Shown: piece by piece, positions 8,709-18,985 of the stretch | How the letters are laid out: the number at the start of each line of letters is the position of its first letter | How positions within the stretch are numbered: the stretch's first letter is position 1 | Assembly (NCBI RefSeq): GCF_001887355.1 | Contig: NZ_MPIN01000023.1 | Coordinates: 26,202-90,201 of the forward strand | Length of the DNA: 64,000 bases | Direction: 5' to 3' | From: Cystobacter ferrugineus | Lineage (GTDB): Bacteria; Myxococcota; Myxococcia; Myxococcales; Myxococcaceae | Translations under genes and position numbers: made by a program | Notes under the pieces: model-generated | The model's input: only the letters and a program-made list of their open reading frames with translations | Told to the model about the DNA's origin: nothing | Database searches by the model: none

Positions 8709-9178
8709 TGAGTGTGGAGCGTTCCTGGGAGGGCAACTGGAAGGTCCGCCTGTACGAACGGGTCCGTGAGCTAGGCTATGATTCACTCACCGCATTCGCC
8801 GAGGCGCGTCCCGCCGTCCCGCTCTATTTGTTGGCCGAGGAGCTTGGCGAGGATGACATCGCCGCAGTGCAGGTGTTCAGCGGGTTGCTCGCCGAGGCAG
8901 AGCGGCGCAAGCAGGTCACGCGTCTGGTACGTGATGTCCTCGTTCGCGAACTCGCCGATGGACTCCCCAACGGCTGGCCAGCCGAGATGGACGATGCGAG
9001 CCGTTTCGAGGTCGCCATGGCCCTTGGCCGCTGGTCCGCCTACACCCCAGAAACCCACCAGAAACGCGTCGAGCAGGCCAGAGCAGTGATCCGCACCACG
9101 CCGCCACCGCCCGGCTGGCGCCCGCTCGGACCCGACGACGAGCGACTGCTCACGCTCCTGCCCGACGAGGCAGTCTGA
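8705..9178 (+). CDS. DUSAM domain protein, second copy
   Basis: A 157-residue paralogue of the partial gene at the left edge, with the same YERVRE, DDIAAVQVFSGL and PPPPGWRPLGPDD blocks. Two adjacent ATGs (8705 and 8708) are possible; the first overlaps the preceding stop. Unlike the left-edge copy it has no toxin gene upstream, being coupled instead to a nucleotidyltransferase-fold gene. It may be an orphan immunity-type protein or may do something unrelated to toxins. No catalytic motif is visible; the composition is acidic and helical. Confidence 0.8.
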   Translation: MMSVERSWEGNWKVRLYERVRELGYDSLTAFAEARPAVPLYLLAEELGEDDIAAVQVFSGLLAEAERRKQVTRLVRDVLVRELADGLPNGWPAEMDDASRFEVAMALGRWSAYTPETHQKRVEQARAVIRTTPPPPGWRPLGPDDERLLTLLPDEAV

Positions 9179-9211
9179 GCTTCACGCCAGAGAGCACAAT
9201 GACAGATAGGA

Positions 9212-9239
9212 TCGGCGGAGCCGCTGGAGCGTCCGCCGA
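9212..9239. terminator. Hairpin between convergent genes
   Basis: Eight-base stem TCGGCGGA / TCCGCCGA with a 12-base GC-rich loop, between the stops of the DUSAM gene (9178) and the PfpI gene (9260). It probably serves both directions. No long T-run is seen, as is usual at this GC content. Confidence 0.5.
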
Positions 9240-9259
9240 GTTCGCTCGCTCCCCTCGGC

Positions 9260-9841
9260 TCAGTGGACGGACGGCTGTTGGTCCGAGGCGGCCTCGGGCG
9301 CCAGCGGAGACTCGAGGCGCGCGGCGAGGCCCTGGCTCACCTGCCGCAGCAGCGCGGCGCAGAACGCCTTCAAGTCATCCGGCTTCCGTGAAGTGATGAG
9401 GCCACCGTCCTCCACCACCTCGCGGTCCACCCAGCGCGACCCCGCGTTGATGAGGTCCGTCTTGATGGAGGGGAAGGACGTCACCGTGCGGCCATCCGCG
9501 ATGTCCGCCTCCACCAGCATCCACGGCCCGTGGCAGATGGCGGCGATGGGCTTGTCCGCCTTGAAGAAGTCACGCACGAAGCCCACCATGTGGATGTCCA
9601 TGCGCAGGTGGTCCGGCGAGTACCCCCCCGGAATCACCAGGGCCGCGAAGTCCTCCTCCCGGACGTCCTTCACCGACTTCTCGGCGGTGATGACTTCCCG
9701 GCCCTTCTTTCCCTTCAACTGCTTGCCCGCCTCCACGCCGATGATGACCGCCTCGTGGCCGGCCTTCTTCACCTCGTCGTAGGGAACGCGGAACTCCGCG
9801 TCCTCGAAATCATTGGCCACGATGAATGCGATGCGTGCCAT
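9260..9841 (-). CDS. DJ-1/PfpI family type 1 glutamine amidotransferase-like protein
   Basis: A 193-residue member of the DJ-1/PfpI superfamily. The nucleophile elbow AICHGPW (C103, H104) is present, with the nearby acidic residue in NDFEDAEF typical of PfpI/YhbO proteins, which act as proteases, deglycases or chaperones on stressed proteins. Strands FIVANDF and ALVIPGGYSPD outline the flavodoxin-like core. The last 20 or so residues are a low-complexity extension beyond the usual length of about 170. The start at 9841 is preceded by AAGGAGG. Confidence 0.9.
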   Translation of the reverse strand: MARIAFIVANDFEDAEFRVPYDEVKKAGHEAVIIGVEAGKQLKGKKGREVITAEKSVKDVREEDFAALVIPGGYSPDHLRMDIHMVGFVRDFFKADKPIAAICHGPWMLVEADIADGRTVTSFPSIKTDLINAGSRWVDREVVEDGGLITSRKPDDLKAFCAALLRQVSQGLAARLESPLAPEAASDQQPSVH

Positions 9842-10001
9842 GCCCCGCCTCCTTGGGATGGGTGTGTCCTGAGCAAAACAAGGTGCACACGCCCTCCCCG
9901 GAGGCAAACACGGTCCCCGCCCGACAGCGCAGCGGGCGGGCAGGAGGGAGACTCCCCCCACCCCCGTGCCGTCCAGTCCCGGGCCAGGACTCCGGCCGGG
10001 C

Positions 10002-10442
10002 TCAGCCCGCGTGCCTGGCGATGAGCGCGCCCAGGCGAGGCACCGCGGACTCGACGTTCTTCACCGCCGTCCCGCGCAGCTTCTCGTAGGTGCCCTTGAT
10101 GAGGCCGCTCTTCGAGTGGCTGACCTTCGCGTCGGTGATGGCCAGCAGCGCCCCGGCCACGCGCGAGGCGTTCGACGTGAAGTACGCCGCCACCGGCTTC
10201 CCGCCCGTCTTGGCCTCCTGGTAGAGCGGATCCAACGCCTTGGAGAACTCGGGGAGCAGATCCTCGACGGCGTGCTTGATGAACCCGGGCTTGATGCCCT
10301 TCACGGCCGCGTAGCCCGCCTTGATGGCGAGCCCCGAGATGCCACCCTTGTCGGCGACCTCGGCATCGATGAGCGTGCAGCAGTCGTCGATGACCGCCGC
10401 CTTCTTGGTGTCGTTGGTCAATGTCTCGGTCAGTGACGCCAT
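10002..10442 (-). CDS. DUF6918-like conserved protein
   Basis: A 146-residue, mostly helical soluble protein. The N-terminal block IDAEVADKGGISGLAIKAGYAAVKGIKPGFI and the end VPRLGALIARHAG match a small conserved family recalled as DUF6918, found in actinobacteria and myxobacteria and of unknown function. The family scaffold suggests a tetrameric or membrane-peripheral helical bundle, but nothing catalytic is visible. It stands alone between the PfpI gene and a histidine kinase on the same strand. Confidence 0.7.
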   Translation of the reverse strand: MASLTETLTNDTKKAAVIDDCCTLIDAEVADKGGISGLAIKAGYAAVKGIKPGFIKHAVEDLLPEFSKALDPLYQEAKTGGKPVAAYFTSNASRVAGALLAITDAKVSHSKSGLIKGTYEKLRGTAVKNVESAVPRLGALIARHAG

Positions 10443-10547
10443 GAATCCGTGCCTTTCCCTTTCCGTCTCACCGGGCCCCACCGCCTCCACGCGACGCGGA
10501 GGCGCGCCCGGCCCGAGCGGGCGCATAGCACAACAAACCCCCGCGCC

Positions 10548-12122
<1,575 letters not shown>

Positions 12123-12538
12123 GCCACAATCAATACCCACAACCCCGCGCATCGAGCAGTCGCCCCTCCGCGGCTTCCAGGGGGCTTCCGTCCTGCACCC
12201 CACGCTTTCATTCCCCCATCACGCGGGAGCGTCCATTGACGGACACCGACCTCGCCACCGGGGAAGATGGTTTGAAGACCACCGGAACGCACCGGGAGGC
12301 GCCAAGGCGCGCCGGAGTCCTCCCACCGACAGGGTTTCTTCCCGACAACCCTAAAAACTGCAAACGCCCGCCTGTAAGAATGACGGTCTCCCGGGCATAA
12401 GCACGGTGAGCGCTGGATGCAAGTGCCCGAAGTCCTTGCGAACTGCCATCCGCCCGACCATTGGCACCCGCGTTGCTAAAGGGAAGGGCACGACGCATCG
12501 ACGTGAAGCGCAACGTCTTCCATCCCCCGAGAGACACC
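12123..12538. other. Divergent intergenic region, 416 bp
   Basis: Separates the PAS kinase from the sigma-factor gene. The right end holds the sigma-54 promoter annotated at 12462-12477. No open frame with family resemblance and no RNA structure could be recognised in the rest. Confidence 0.6.
12462..12477 (+). promoter_or_regulatory. Sigma-54 (RpoN) promoter of the RpoH-like gene
   Basis: TGGCAC, five bases, then TTGCT: a full match to the -24/-12 consensus with correct GG-to-GC spacing. The predicted start of transcription, about 12 bases downstream near 12488, leaves a leader of roughly 50 bases to the ATG at 12539. Such promoters need an NtrC-type activator; one is encoded at 39215-40852, but no link between them is shown. 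Confidence 0.7.
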
Positions 12539-13426
12539 ATGCAAGCTTCCTCCTCCCTCTCTTCCGCGGACACCCTCTCCACCTACCTGGCGGACATCAA
12601 CCAGTACCCCCTGCTGAGCCAGGCCGAGGAGCAGGCGCTCGCGCGGCGCTTCAAGCAGGGCGACATGGCCGCGGGCCACAAGCTGGTGACGAGCAACCTG
12701 CGCTTCGTGGTGAAGGTTTCCTACGAGTACCGCTCCTACGGCATCAAGATGTCCGACCTCATCCAGGAGGCGAACATCGGCCTGATGAAGGCGGTGCAGA
12801 AGTTCGACGCGGACAAGGGCATCCGCCTCATCTCCTACGCGGTGTGGTGGATCCGCGCCTATATCCAGAACTACATCCTCAAGAACTGGAGCCTGGTGAA
12901 GCTGGGCACCACGCAGGCCCAGCGCCGGCTGTTCTTCTCGCTGGCGCGCACGCGCCGCGAGCTGGAGAAGATGGGCCCCGGCGAGGGCAACATCGTCGAC
13001 GCGGAGGAGATCGCCCGCAAGCTCAACGTGAAGGCCACCGAGGTGCGCGAGATGGAGCAGCGCATGGGTGGCAGGGATTTGTCGCTGGACGCGCCGGTGG
13101 GCGAGGAGGGCGACGCCACGCACATGGACTTCGTGGAGTCCGAGAGCGCCTCCCAGGTGGACGAGGTGGCCGACCGCGAGGAGGCGGATCTGACGCGCGC
13201 CCGCATCCGTCAGGCCCTCACCCGGCTGGATCCGCGCGAGCGCTTCATCATCGAGCACCGGGTGATGGGTGACTCGGAGATGACGCTGAGCGAGCTGGGC
13301 GAGCACTTCGGCTTCTCGCGCGAGCGCGCGCGCCAGTTGGAGATCCGCGCCAAGGACAAGCTCAAGGCGGAGCTGGCCTCGCTCATGGCCGAGGTGGGCC
13401 TGGACGAGGCGGCGGCCAGCCGCTAA
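12539..13426 (+). CDS. RNA polymerase sigma factor, RpoH/sigma-32 type
   Basis: A 295-residue group 3 sigma factor. Region 1.2/2 begins [18 protein letters not shown], region 2 contains [34 protein letters not shown] and the -10 reading segment [16 protein letters not shown], and region 4 has [20 protein letters not shown]. The RpoH-type box near [12 protein letters not shown] is present. Myxobacteria have several such paralogues (SigB and SigC of M. xanthus), used during development and heat shock; which one this is cannot be decided. Expression is probably under sigma-54 control from 12462. The ATG at 12539 was chosen over an upstream in-frame start because homology begins there. Confidence 0.9.
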   Translation: MQASSSLSSADTLSTYLADINQYPLLSQAEEQALARRFKQGDMAAGHKLVTSNLRFVVKVSYEYRSYGIKMSDLIQEANIGLMKAVQKFDADKGIRLISYAVWWIRAYIQNYILKNWSLVKLGTTQAQRRLFFSLARTRRELEKMGPGEGNIVDAEEIARKLNVKATEVREMEQRMGGRDLSLDAPVGEEGDATHMDFVESESASQVDEVADREEADLTRARIRQALTRLDPRERFIIEHRVMGDSEMTLSELGEHFGFSRERARQLEIRAKDKLKAELASLMAEVGLDEAAASR

Positions 13427-13489
13427 CACCCCGCCCCGAGAACGAGTCCCTTCCGGCCCCCCAGGGCGGGAGGGACAGGGACGGGGACG

Positions 13490-14170
13490 ATGAAGCCGTG
13501 GAAGGTGATTGACCGGGCGAGTGCACCGGATGGCGGGGAGCTGGTGCTGCACCAGCGCGGCGAGGAGTTCGCCATCCGCGTGAACGGGCGCGAGCTCATG
13601 TCCAGCCGCCAGCATGGCTCCGAGGAGCGGATGGCGGAGGTGGCCTGCGCGGGGCTCACGGGCGCGCGCGTGCGGGTGCTCGTGGGTGGGCTGGGCCTGG
13701 GCTACACGGTGCGCGCCACGCTGGATCGGCTGTCGGCCACGGCCGAGGTGGTGGTGGCGGAGCTGGTGCCCGCGGTCGTCGCGTGGAACCAGGGGGTGCT
13801 CGCGCCCCTGGCCGGACGGCCGCTGGAAGACTCCCGGGTGAAGGTGGAGACCCGGGACGTGGGCGAGCTGCTGCGCGAGGCCGAGGGCCACTACGACGCG
13901 GTGCTCCTGGACGTGGACAACGGCCCCGAGGCGCTCACCCAGGAGGACAACCGCTGGCTCTACGGCGAGCGTGGACTCACCCGGCTGCGGCGCGCGCTCA
14001 AGCCGCGGGGCGTGGTGGTGGTGTGGTCGGCCTCGCCGGATCGCGCCTTCGCCCAGCGGCTCAAGCGGATGGGCTTCGACACCGAGGTGGTGGAGACGCC
14101 CGCGCGGGGCAAGGCGGGCGGTCCCCTTCACACCCTCTTCATCGGCCGCGTCCGGCCCTCAGGCGCGTGA
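13490..14170 (+). CDS. Spermidine synthase-like methyltransferase-fold protein
   Basis: A 226-residue protein with the Rossmann core of the spermidine synthase family: VLVGGLGLGYTVRA (nucleotide-binding Gly loop, about 62-75), VVVAELVPAVVAWN (acidic strand end) and YDAVLLDVDNGPE (motif around the catalytic Asp). It lacks the N-terminal tetramerisation domain and is shorter than true SpeE (about 280), so it may not make polyamines. Similar short forms are annotated only as spermidine synthase-like. Its stop overlaps the end of the convergent amidase gene by 12 bp. Confidence 0.75.
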   Translation: MKPWKVIDRASAPDGGELVLHQRGEEFAIRVNGRELMSSRQHGSEERMAEVACAGLTGARVRVLVGGLGLGYTVRATLDRLSATAEVVVAELVPAVVAWNQGVLAPLAGRPLEDSRVKVETRDVGELLREAEGHYDAVLLDVDNGPEALTQEDNRWLYGERGLTRLRRALKPRGVVVVWSASPDRAFAQRLKRMGFDTEVVETPARGKAGGPLHTLFIGRVRPSGA

Positions 14171-15652
14171 CTTCACGAGCGGCTGGCGATCCTTCCAGGG
14201 CCGGGCCTGCTCGAGCTGCGACGCCAGACGGATGAGCGTGGCCTCGTCGCCGAAGCGGGCGGCGAACTGCACCCCGATGGGCAGCCCGGCGGCGTTCCAG
14301 TAGAGCGGCACCGACATGGCGGGCTGTCCCGTCATGTTGAAGAGCTGGGTGTTGGGCGTGCGCTCCAGGGCGTTGGCCCCCAGCTCGTCGATGAGCTTCA
14401 TGAAGAGCGGCTTGAGCGGCAGCTTGCGCAGGGCCGTGAGCGCGGCGACCTCCAGGGGCTTGAGCGCGAGCTCGCCCACGCGCACCGGGGGATAGGCGAG
14501 CGTCGAGTCCAGGAAGAGGTCGTAGCGCGAGTGGAAGGCGGCGGTGATGCGGCCCGCCGCGTGGATGGCTTCCCGGGCCGCCTGGAACTCGGACGCGGAG
14601 AGGGCATTGCCCAACTGCCCGAGCGCCCAGGTGGCGGGCTCCACGTCACCCGGCTCCACCGGGCGGCGCCGGTACTCGCCGATGATCTTGAGGAAGTAGG
14701 CCACGCTGGCCGAGACGACGACGAAGTAGGCGCGCACCAGCTCGTCCCGGGGGAACACGGGCGCGTCCTCGACGAGCTCGTGCCCCAGCTCCTGGCACAG
14801 CTTCGCCGCGTCCTGCACGGCGGCCACGCAGTCCGGGTGCACGTCCTGGCCCAGGAGCGAGCGGGTGGAGAAGGCGATGCGCAACCGGCCCGGAGGCACG
14901 CCCACCTCCTGGAGGAAGGGCCGGGCCACCGGCGGCGCCACATAGGGCGCGCCCGGCTCCGTGCCATGGGTGACGTCGAGCATCGCGGCGCTGTCCCGCA
15001 CACTGCGCGTGAGCACGTGTTGCTGCACGAAGCCGTTCCACCCCTCGCCGGAGTCCGGACCCACGGGATTGCGCGCCCGCGTGGGCTTGAGACCGAAGAG
15101 GCCGCAGGCCGACGCGGGAATGCGGATGGAGCCGCCGCCATCTCCGCCATGGGCCATGGGCACCACGCGCGCCGCCACGCACACCGCCGAGCCCCCGCTG
15201 GAGCCCCCGGGCGTGTGCTCCGGATTCCAGGGGCTGCGCGTCGGCCCCCGCAGCGCCGACTCGGTGACGCCGAGGATGCCCAGCTCGGGGGTGCTCGTCT
15301 TGGCCACGAAGTTGAGCCCGGCGCGGCGGTAGCGCGTGATGAGCTCCGCGTCGTGGTCCGGCACGAAGCCCACCAGGGCCCGGCAGCCCGCCGTGAAGGG
15401 CTCGTCCTTCACGTAGCCATCCAGGTCCTTCACGAGGAAGGGCACGCCGGCGAAGGGGCCCTCCGGCAGCGGCCCCGCGGCGGCCTTGCGTGCCTTCTCG
15501 TACATCGTGTGGACCACGGCGTTGAGGCGTGGGTTGATGGATTCGATTCGGGTGATGACCTCCTCCACCAGCTCGGAGGGGTGGACCTGCTTCGTGCGGA
15601 CCAGCCCGGCGAGGTCCGTTGCGTCGAATGCGTCGTATCCCTGGATGGCCAT
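14159..15652 (-). CDS. Amidase (amidase signature family)
   Basis: A 497-residue amidase with the Ser-cisSer-Lys triad: Lys in GVPFLVKDLDG, the signature block TPGGSSGGSAVCVAA and GGDGGGSIRIPASACG. The core is close to indole acetamide hydrolases, fatty-acid amide hydrolases and 6-aminohexanoate-type amidases, so the physiological amide is unknown. The start is placed at 15652 (MAIQGYD). It is divergent from the EVE gene with only 26 bp between them, so their promoters must overlap. Confidence 0.9.
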   Translation of the reverse strand: MAIQGYDAFDATDLAGLVRTKQVHPSELVEEVITRIESINPRLNAVVHTMYEKARKAAAGPLPEGPFAGVPFLVKDLDGYVKDEPFTAGCRALVGFVPDHDAELITRYRRAGLNFVAKTSTPELGILGVTESALRGPTRSPWNPEHTPGGSSGGSAVCVAARVVPMAHGGDGGGSIRIPASACGLFGLKPTRARNPVGPDSGEGWNGFVQQHVLTRSVRDSAAMLDVTHGTEPGAPYVAPPVARPFLQEVGVPPGRLRIAFSTRSLLGQDVHPDCVAAVQDAAKLCQELGHELVEDAPVFPRDELVRAYFVVVSASVAYFLKIIGEYRRRPVEPGDVEPATWALGQLGNALSASEFQAAREAIHAAGRITAAFHSRYDLFLDSTLAYPPVRVGELALKPLEVAALTALRKLPLKPLFMKLIDELGANALERTPNTQLFNMTGQPAMSVPLYWNAAGLPIGVQFAARFGDEATLIRLASQLEQARPWKDRQPLVKSRA

Positions 15653-15678
15653 GGGCGGGCTATCTACCATGGGCCGTC

Positions 15679-16125
15679 ATGGCGAAACCCCAGTACTGGC
15701 TGATCAAGAGTGAGCCATCCGTCTACGCCTACGCCCAACTGGAGCGCGAGGGGCGGACGGAGTGGTCGGGAGTGCGCAACTTCGAGGCCCGCAACAACCT
15801 CCGGGCGATGAAGCCCGGGGATTTGTGTCTCTACTATCACTCCAACGAGGACAAGGCCGTGGTAGGCGTGGCCCGGGTGCTCACCTCCCCCACCGAGGAC
15901 TCCACCGCTCCCGGGGAGGACTGGGCCTCGGTGGAGATGGGCCCCCTCGTGGCGCTCCAGAAGCCGGTGACACTGGCCACCGTCAAGGCCACCCCCGCGC
16001 TCGGGGAATTTCCGCTCATCACCCGGAGCCGCCTGAGCGTGGCCCCCGTCACCCCGGAGCACTTCCAGCACGTGCTGGAGCTGGGCGGCACGAAGCTGCC
16101 GAAGAAGCTGCCCAAGGCGTCCTGA
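15679..16125 (+). CDS. EVE domain protein (PUA-like, modified-base binding)
   Basis: A 148-residue single-domain protein. It opens with YWLIKSEPSVYAYAQLE and carries WSGVRNFEARNNLRAMKPGDLCLYYHSN, the conserved EVE/thymocyte nuclear protein 1 pattern. EVE domains bind modified bases such as 5-methylcytosine derivatives in DNA or RNA and appear both as housekeeping proteins and fused to restriction enzymes. This stand-alone copy resembles the housekeeping type. It converges on the next gene with a 4-bp gap. Confidence 0.9.
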   Translation: MAKPQYWLIKSEPSVYAYAQLEREGRTEWSGVRNFEARNNLRAMKPGDLCLYYHSNEDKAVVGVARVLTSPTEDSTAPGEDWASVEMGPLVALQKPVTLATVKATPALGEFPLITRSRLSVAPVTPEHFQHVLELGGTKLPKKLPKAS

Positions 16126-16129
16126 GGGC

Positions 16130-16735
16130 TCAGGCGTTCGCCGGGTGCAGCTTCTGTTGCAGGAGGTTGGCCCGGTTGAGCGCCGCCAGGAGCTGCTGGC
16201 GCAGCGACTCGGCGTCGCGGGAGATGTCCACGAAGTCCTGCTCCCGCGCGTCGTTGGCCAGCGTCTGGGCGCTCTCGGCCACCCGCGCCATGCGCTCGTT
16301 CACCCCCTGCAGCGAGCTGATGAGCTCCTCGGGCTTCACCGGCTCGCCCTGCGTCCTTCCCGCCAGCCCCTGCATGGTCGCGCTGAGCGAGCCGGCTTCC
16401 TGGCCCAGGCCGGCGAAGCGCTCCATGAGCGACTGGTACACCCGCGTGCGCGCCTGCAGCTCCTGCGCGCGGCTGTTCACCTCGGCGGCCAGGGCCTGCT
16501 GGCGATCCCTCCACCCATTGAGCACGCCCAGCAGCGAGCGCATGTGCGCCACCAGCCGCTCGTCGCAGTCCGCCACGGAGTTGAGCAGATGGCCCATCTT
16601 CTCCAGGTGCTTCTGCGCGCGCAGGGGCCCCGTGCGGATCTCCTGGGCGAGGGACTCGAACCTGCGCAGCTCCTCCTCGATGGCCGCGGCGGCGGCCACC
16701 AGCTCGGGGGATTCGGACTGCTGCCGCTTGCTCAT
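16130..16735 (-). CDS. Coiled-coil protein of unknown function
   Basis: A 201-residue protein dominated by long amphipathic helices (LVAAAAAIEEELRRFESLAQEI; QALAAEVNSRAQELQARTRVYQSLMERF). No signal peptide or enzyme motif is visible. The start at 16735 (MSKRQQSESPE) was chosen over 16786 because it follows a CCATGAG context with clean helical sequence after it and AACCCC-free spacing. It may be a structural or adaptor protein; no family could be named. It is downstream of the permease gene on the same strand with 66 bp between them. Confidence 0.65.
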   Translation of the reverse strand: MSKRQQSESPELVAAAAAIEEELRRFESLAQEIRTGPLRAQKHLEKMGHLLNSVADCDERLVAHMRSLLGVLNGWRDRQQALAAEVNSRAQELQARTRVYQSLMERFAGLGQEAGSLSATMQGLAGRTQGEPVKPEELISSLQGVNERMARVAESAQTLANDAREQDFVDISRDAESLRQQLLAALNRANLLQQKLHPANA

Positions 16736-16801
16736 GGGGACGGCTCCAGACGTGGCGGGGAAGATTCCCCTGTTCCTAGCTAGCACCAGATGCGGCCGGT
16801 C

Positions 16802-18274
16802 TCACGTCCCAGGATGGGCCGGAGCCGCCGGGGACTGGGGGGGCGCCGGGTGCAGCAGCGTCACCTTGGGCCCCACGAAGGTATGGCGCTGGAACGCCAC
16901 CCAGTAGAGGACGAGCAGGGCCAGACAGCCGGCGAACGTGTAGCCCGCCAGCTCGTTGGGCGGCAGGACGAAGAGCACCATGATGGCCGCGCACCAGGCG
17001 AGCGCCACCCCGTTGACGAGCGGCGAGAAGCGCCCCAGGTCCCACGGCCCCCGGTGGGACCAGGTGCCGTTGCGCCGGGCCCTCCAGCCCACCCAGATGG
17101 GCACGGCATACGAGGCGTAGAGCGCCAGCGTACTGAGCGCCACCATGGCCGCGTAGGCCCCGCTCCAGATGGCCACCACGAAGGCGGCCACCACGGACAC
17201 CCAGACGGCCACATGCGGGCTGCGGAAGCGCGGCGACACGCTCGCCAGCAGCGGCGAGGCCGGCAGCCCCCCGTCGCGCGCGAAGGCGAAGAGCATGCGC
17301 GAGTTGGACGTCACCGAGGACAGCCCGCAGAACCACATGGCCCCGATGGCGATCCACACCAGCGCCCCACCGAGCGCGGGCCCGAGCGACTCGCGCAGCA
17401 CGTACAGGAAGGGGTTGGGCGCGTTGGCCGCGGCCGGCAGGTCCCCGATGGCCAGCGTCACCCCCACCAGCAGCACGTAGCCCACCACCGCGCTCACCGC
17501 CACGGACAGGAAGATGCCCCAGGGGGCGTTGCGCGTGGGGTCCTTCGTCTCCTCGGACACGTGGGCGCTCGCGTCGTAGCCGGTGAACGTCCACTGCGCC
17601 TGCAACAGGCCGATGAGGAAGCCGTAGGAGTAGGAATAGTCCTCGGCGGTGAAGCGCGTGAAGAGGAAGCCCAGGTCGCGCCGGGGCGCGAAGGCCACCA
17701 GCGCGCCGATGAGCAGCGCCACCCCGGCCACGTGGTACCAGGCCGACAGGTTGTTGAGCAGCGCCACCGCGCGCACGCCCACGTGGTTGAGCACCGCGTG
17801 GGAGAAGAGGATGGCCGCGTAGATCGGCAGCACGTAGCCACGCTCGCGGGGCCAGCCGAGCATGTCCGCGACGAACTCCGCGAGGCCATAGTCGATGCCC
17901 GCGGTGATGGCGAACTGGCCGATGGTGTTCAACCACGCCGTGAAGAAGCCCACCCGGGGCCCGCCCAGCATGGCGGACCAGTGGTAGAGCGCTCCCGCCG
18001 TGGGGAACGAGGAGGCGAGCTGGGCGAGGCTCGCCGCCACCATCAGCGTCATCACCGCCACCAGCGGCCAGCCCACCGCCATGACGAAGGGCCCGCCAAA
18101 GCGCAAACCATGGCCGTAGAGCGTCACGGCTCCGGTGAGGATGGAGATGATGGAGAAGGAGACGGCGAAGTTGGAGAAACCGCCCATCTCCCGGAGGAGT
18201 TGCTGCGCATAGCCCAGGCGCTGCAGTTGGGCCGCATCCGCGTCGAGCGAGGCACCCTTCGGGTCGTTGTCCAT
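16802..18274 (-). CDS. APC-superfamily amino acid/amine permease
   Basis: A 490-residue membrane protein with about twelve hydrophobic segments. The N-terminal LLREMGGFSNFAVSFSIISILTG and the following ASSFPTAGALYHWSAMLGG match the amino acid permease/GABA permease (AAT/ACT) branch of the APC family, which imports amino acids or polyamines with protons or by exchange. STTRM-like ends are replaced here by a Pro-rich tail. The substrate cannot be read from sequence. The gene stands alone with 100 bp upstream to the next. Confidence 0.9.
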   Translation of the reverse strand: MDNDPKGASLDADAAQLQRLGYAQQLLREMGGFSNFAVSFSIISILTGAVTLYGHGLRFGGPFVMAVGWPLVAVMTLMVAASLAQLASSFPTAGALYHWSAMLGGPRVGFFTAWLNTIGQFAITAGIDYGLAEFVADMLGWPRERGYVLPIYAAILFSHAVLNHVGVRAVALLNNLSAWYHVAGVALLIGALVAFAPRRDLGFLFTRFTAEDYSYSYGFLIGLLQAQWTFTGYDASAHVSEETKDPTRNAPWGIFLSVAVSAVVGYVLLVGVTLAIGDLPAAANAPNPFLYVLRESLGPALGGALVWIAIGAMWFCGLSSVTSNSRMLFAFARDGGLPASPLLASVSPRFRSPHVAVWVSVVAAFVVAIWSGAYAAMVALSTLALYASYAVPIWVGWRARRNGTWSHRGPWDLGRFSPLVNGVALAWCAAIMVLFVLPPNELAGYTFAGCLALLVLYWVAFQRHTFVGPKVTLLHPAPPQSPAAPAHPGT

Positions 18275-18374
18275 GAACCGGAACTATGTCCACTGGCGCC
18301 AGCGGACGAAAAGGGCCGGTCTCGCGGAATGTGGGCTCGTCACCGCTCCGGGGCGGGAGGCCCATCCCCCGGGC

Positions 18375-18956
18375 TCACGGGTTCGGGTTCGGAGCGGGGG
18401 CCGGAGCGGCTCGGGGCGCGGGGGCCGCCGGCGGAGCCGGGGGGGCGGGGGGAGCTGGGGGCACTGGAGGGCGAGGGAAGGACACGGTGTTCATCTCCGC
18501 CTCCAGCTTCCGCCAGGTGTCGGGGCCGAGGATCTTCTTGATGGTCACCATCAACGCCACCCGGTTCTGCCGCACGGCCGTCTCGGCGCGGCCCACCTTC
18601 TCCACCAGCTCCTTCACGGTGGACTCATTGGGGGCGTCCTGACGCAGCTCCCGCTCCAGCGCCAGTTGCGTCCGCTTGTGCTCCGCCTCCAGGGAGATGA
18701 GCTCCTGGTTGGAGTCGAAGATGAGATCCTGGACCTTGCTCACCGTCCCCTTGGGCAGATCGAGCTTCTCCACCAGCTCCGGGGGAATCCCCGAGGACGC
18801 CGGCCCCAGGGGACCACCCCGGGTGCGAACGATGTGCACGGTGCGCTCGCCCCCGGCGCCCTTCTCCGCGTTGACCGTCACCACCGTCTGCTTGTCCTGC
18901 GCGAAGGCGGGCACGGCGGTGAGGATTCCGATGGCACACCACAGGTTCTTCAACAT
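18375..18956 (-). CDS. Periplasmic CpxP/heavy-metal-sensor-like protein with Pro-rich tail
   Basis: A 193-residue exported protein: signal peptide MLKNLWCAIGILTAVPAFA with cleavage before QDKQ, then a helical domain (about 60-155) with LEAEHKRTQLALERELRQDAPNE resembling CpxP/Spy-type sensors, and a Pro/Ala repeat tail. It starts 29 bp after the anti-sigma gene and belongs to the same operon (sigma, anti-sigma, this protein). It probably monitors the envelope or acts as a periplasmic holdase. It lacks the clear LTxxQ motif, so the family call is tentative. Confidence 0.7.
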   Translation of the reverse strand: MLKNLWCAIGILTAVPAFAQDKQTVVTVNAEKGAGGERTVHIVRTRGGPLGPASSGIPPELVEKLDLPKGTVSKVQDLIFDSNQELISLEAEHKRTQLALERELRQDAPNESTVKELVEKVGRAETAVRQNRVALMVTIKKILGPDTWRKLEAEMNTVSFPRPPVPPAPPAPPAPPAAPAPRAAPAPAPNPNP

Positions 18957-18985
18957 GGTTCCACTCTCCTTGGACTGACTGCGTT

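Noticed and set aside
14531..15703. A 390-codon plus-strand frame opposite the amidase gene
   Set aside because: His/Gly/Arg-rich shadow of a gene with the complete Ser-Ser-Lys signature.
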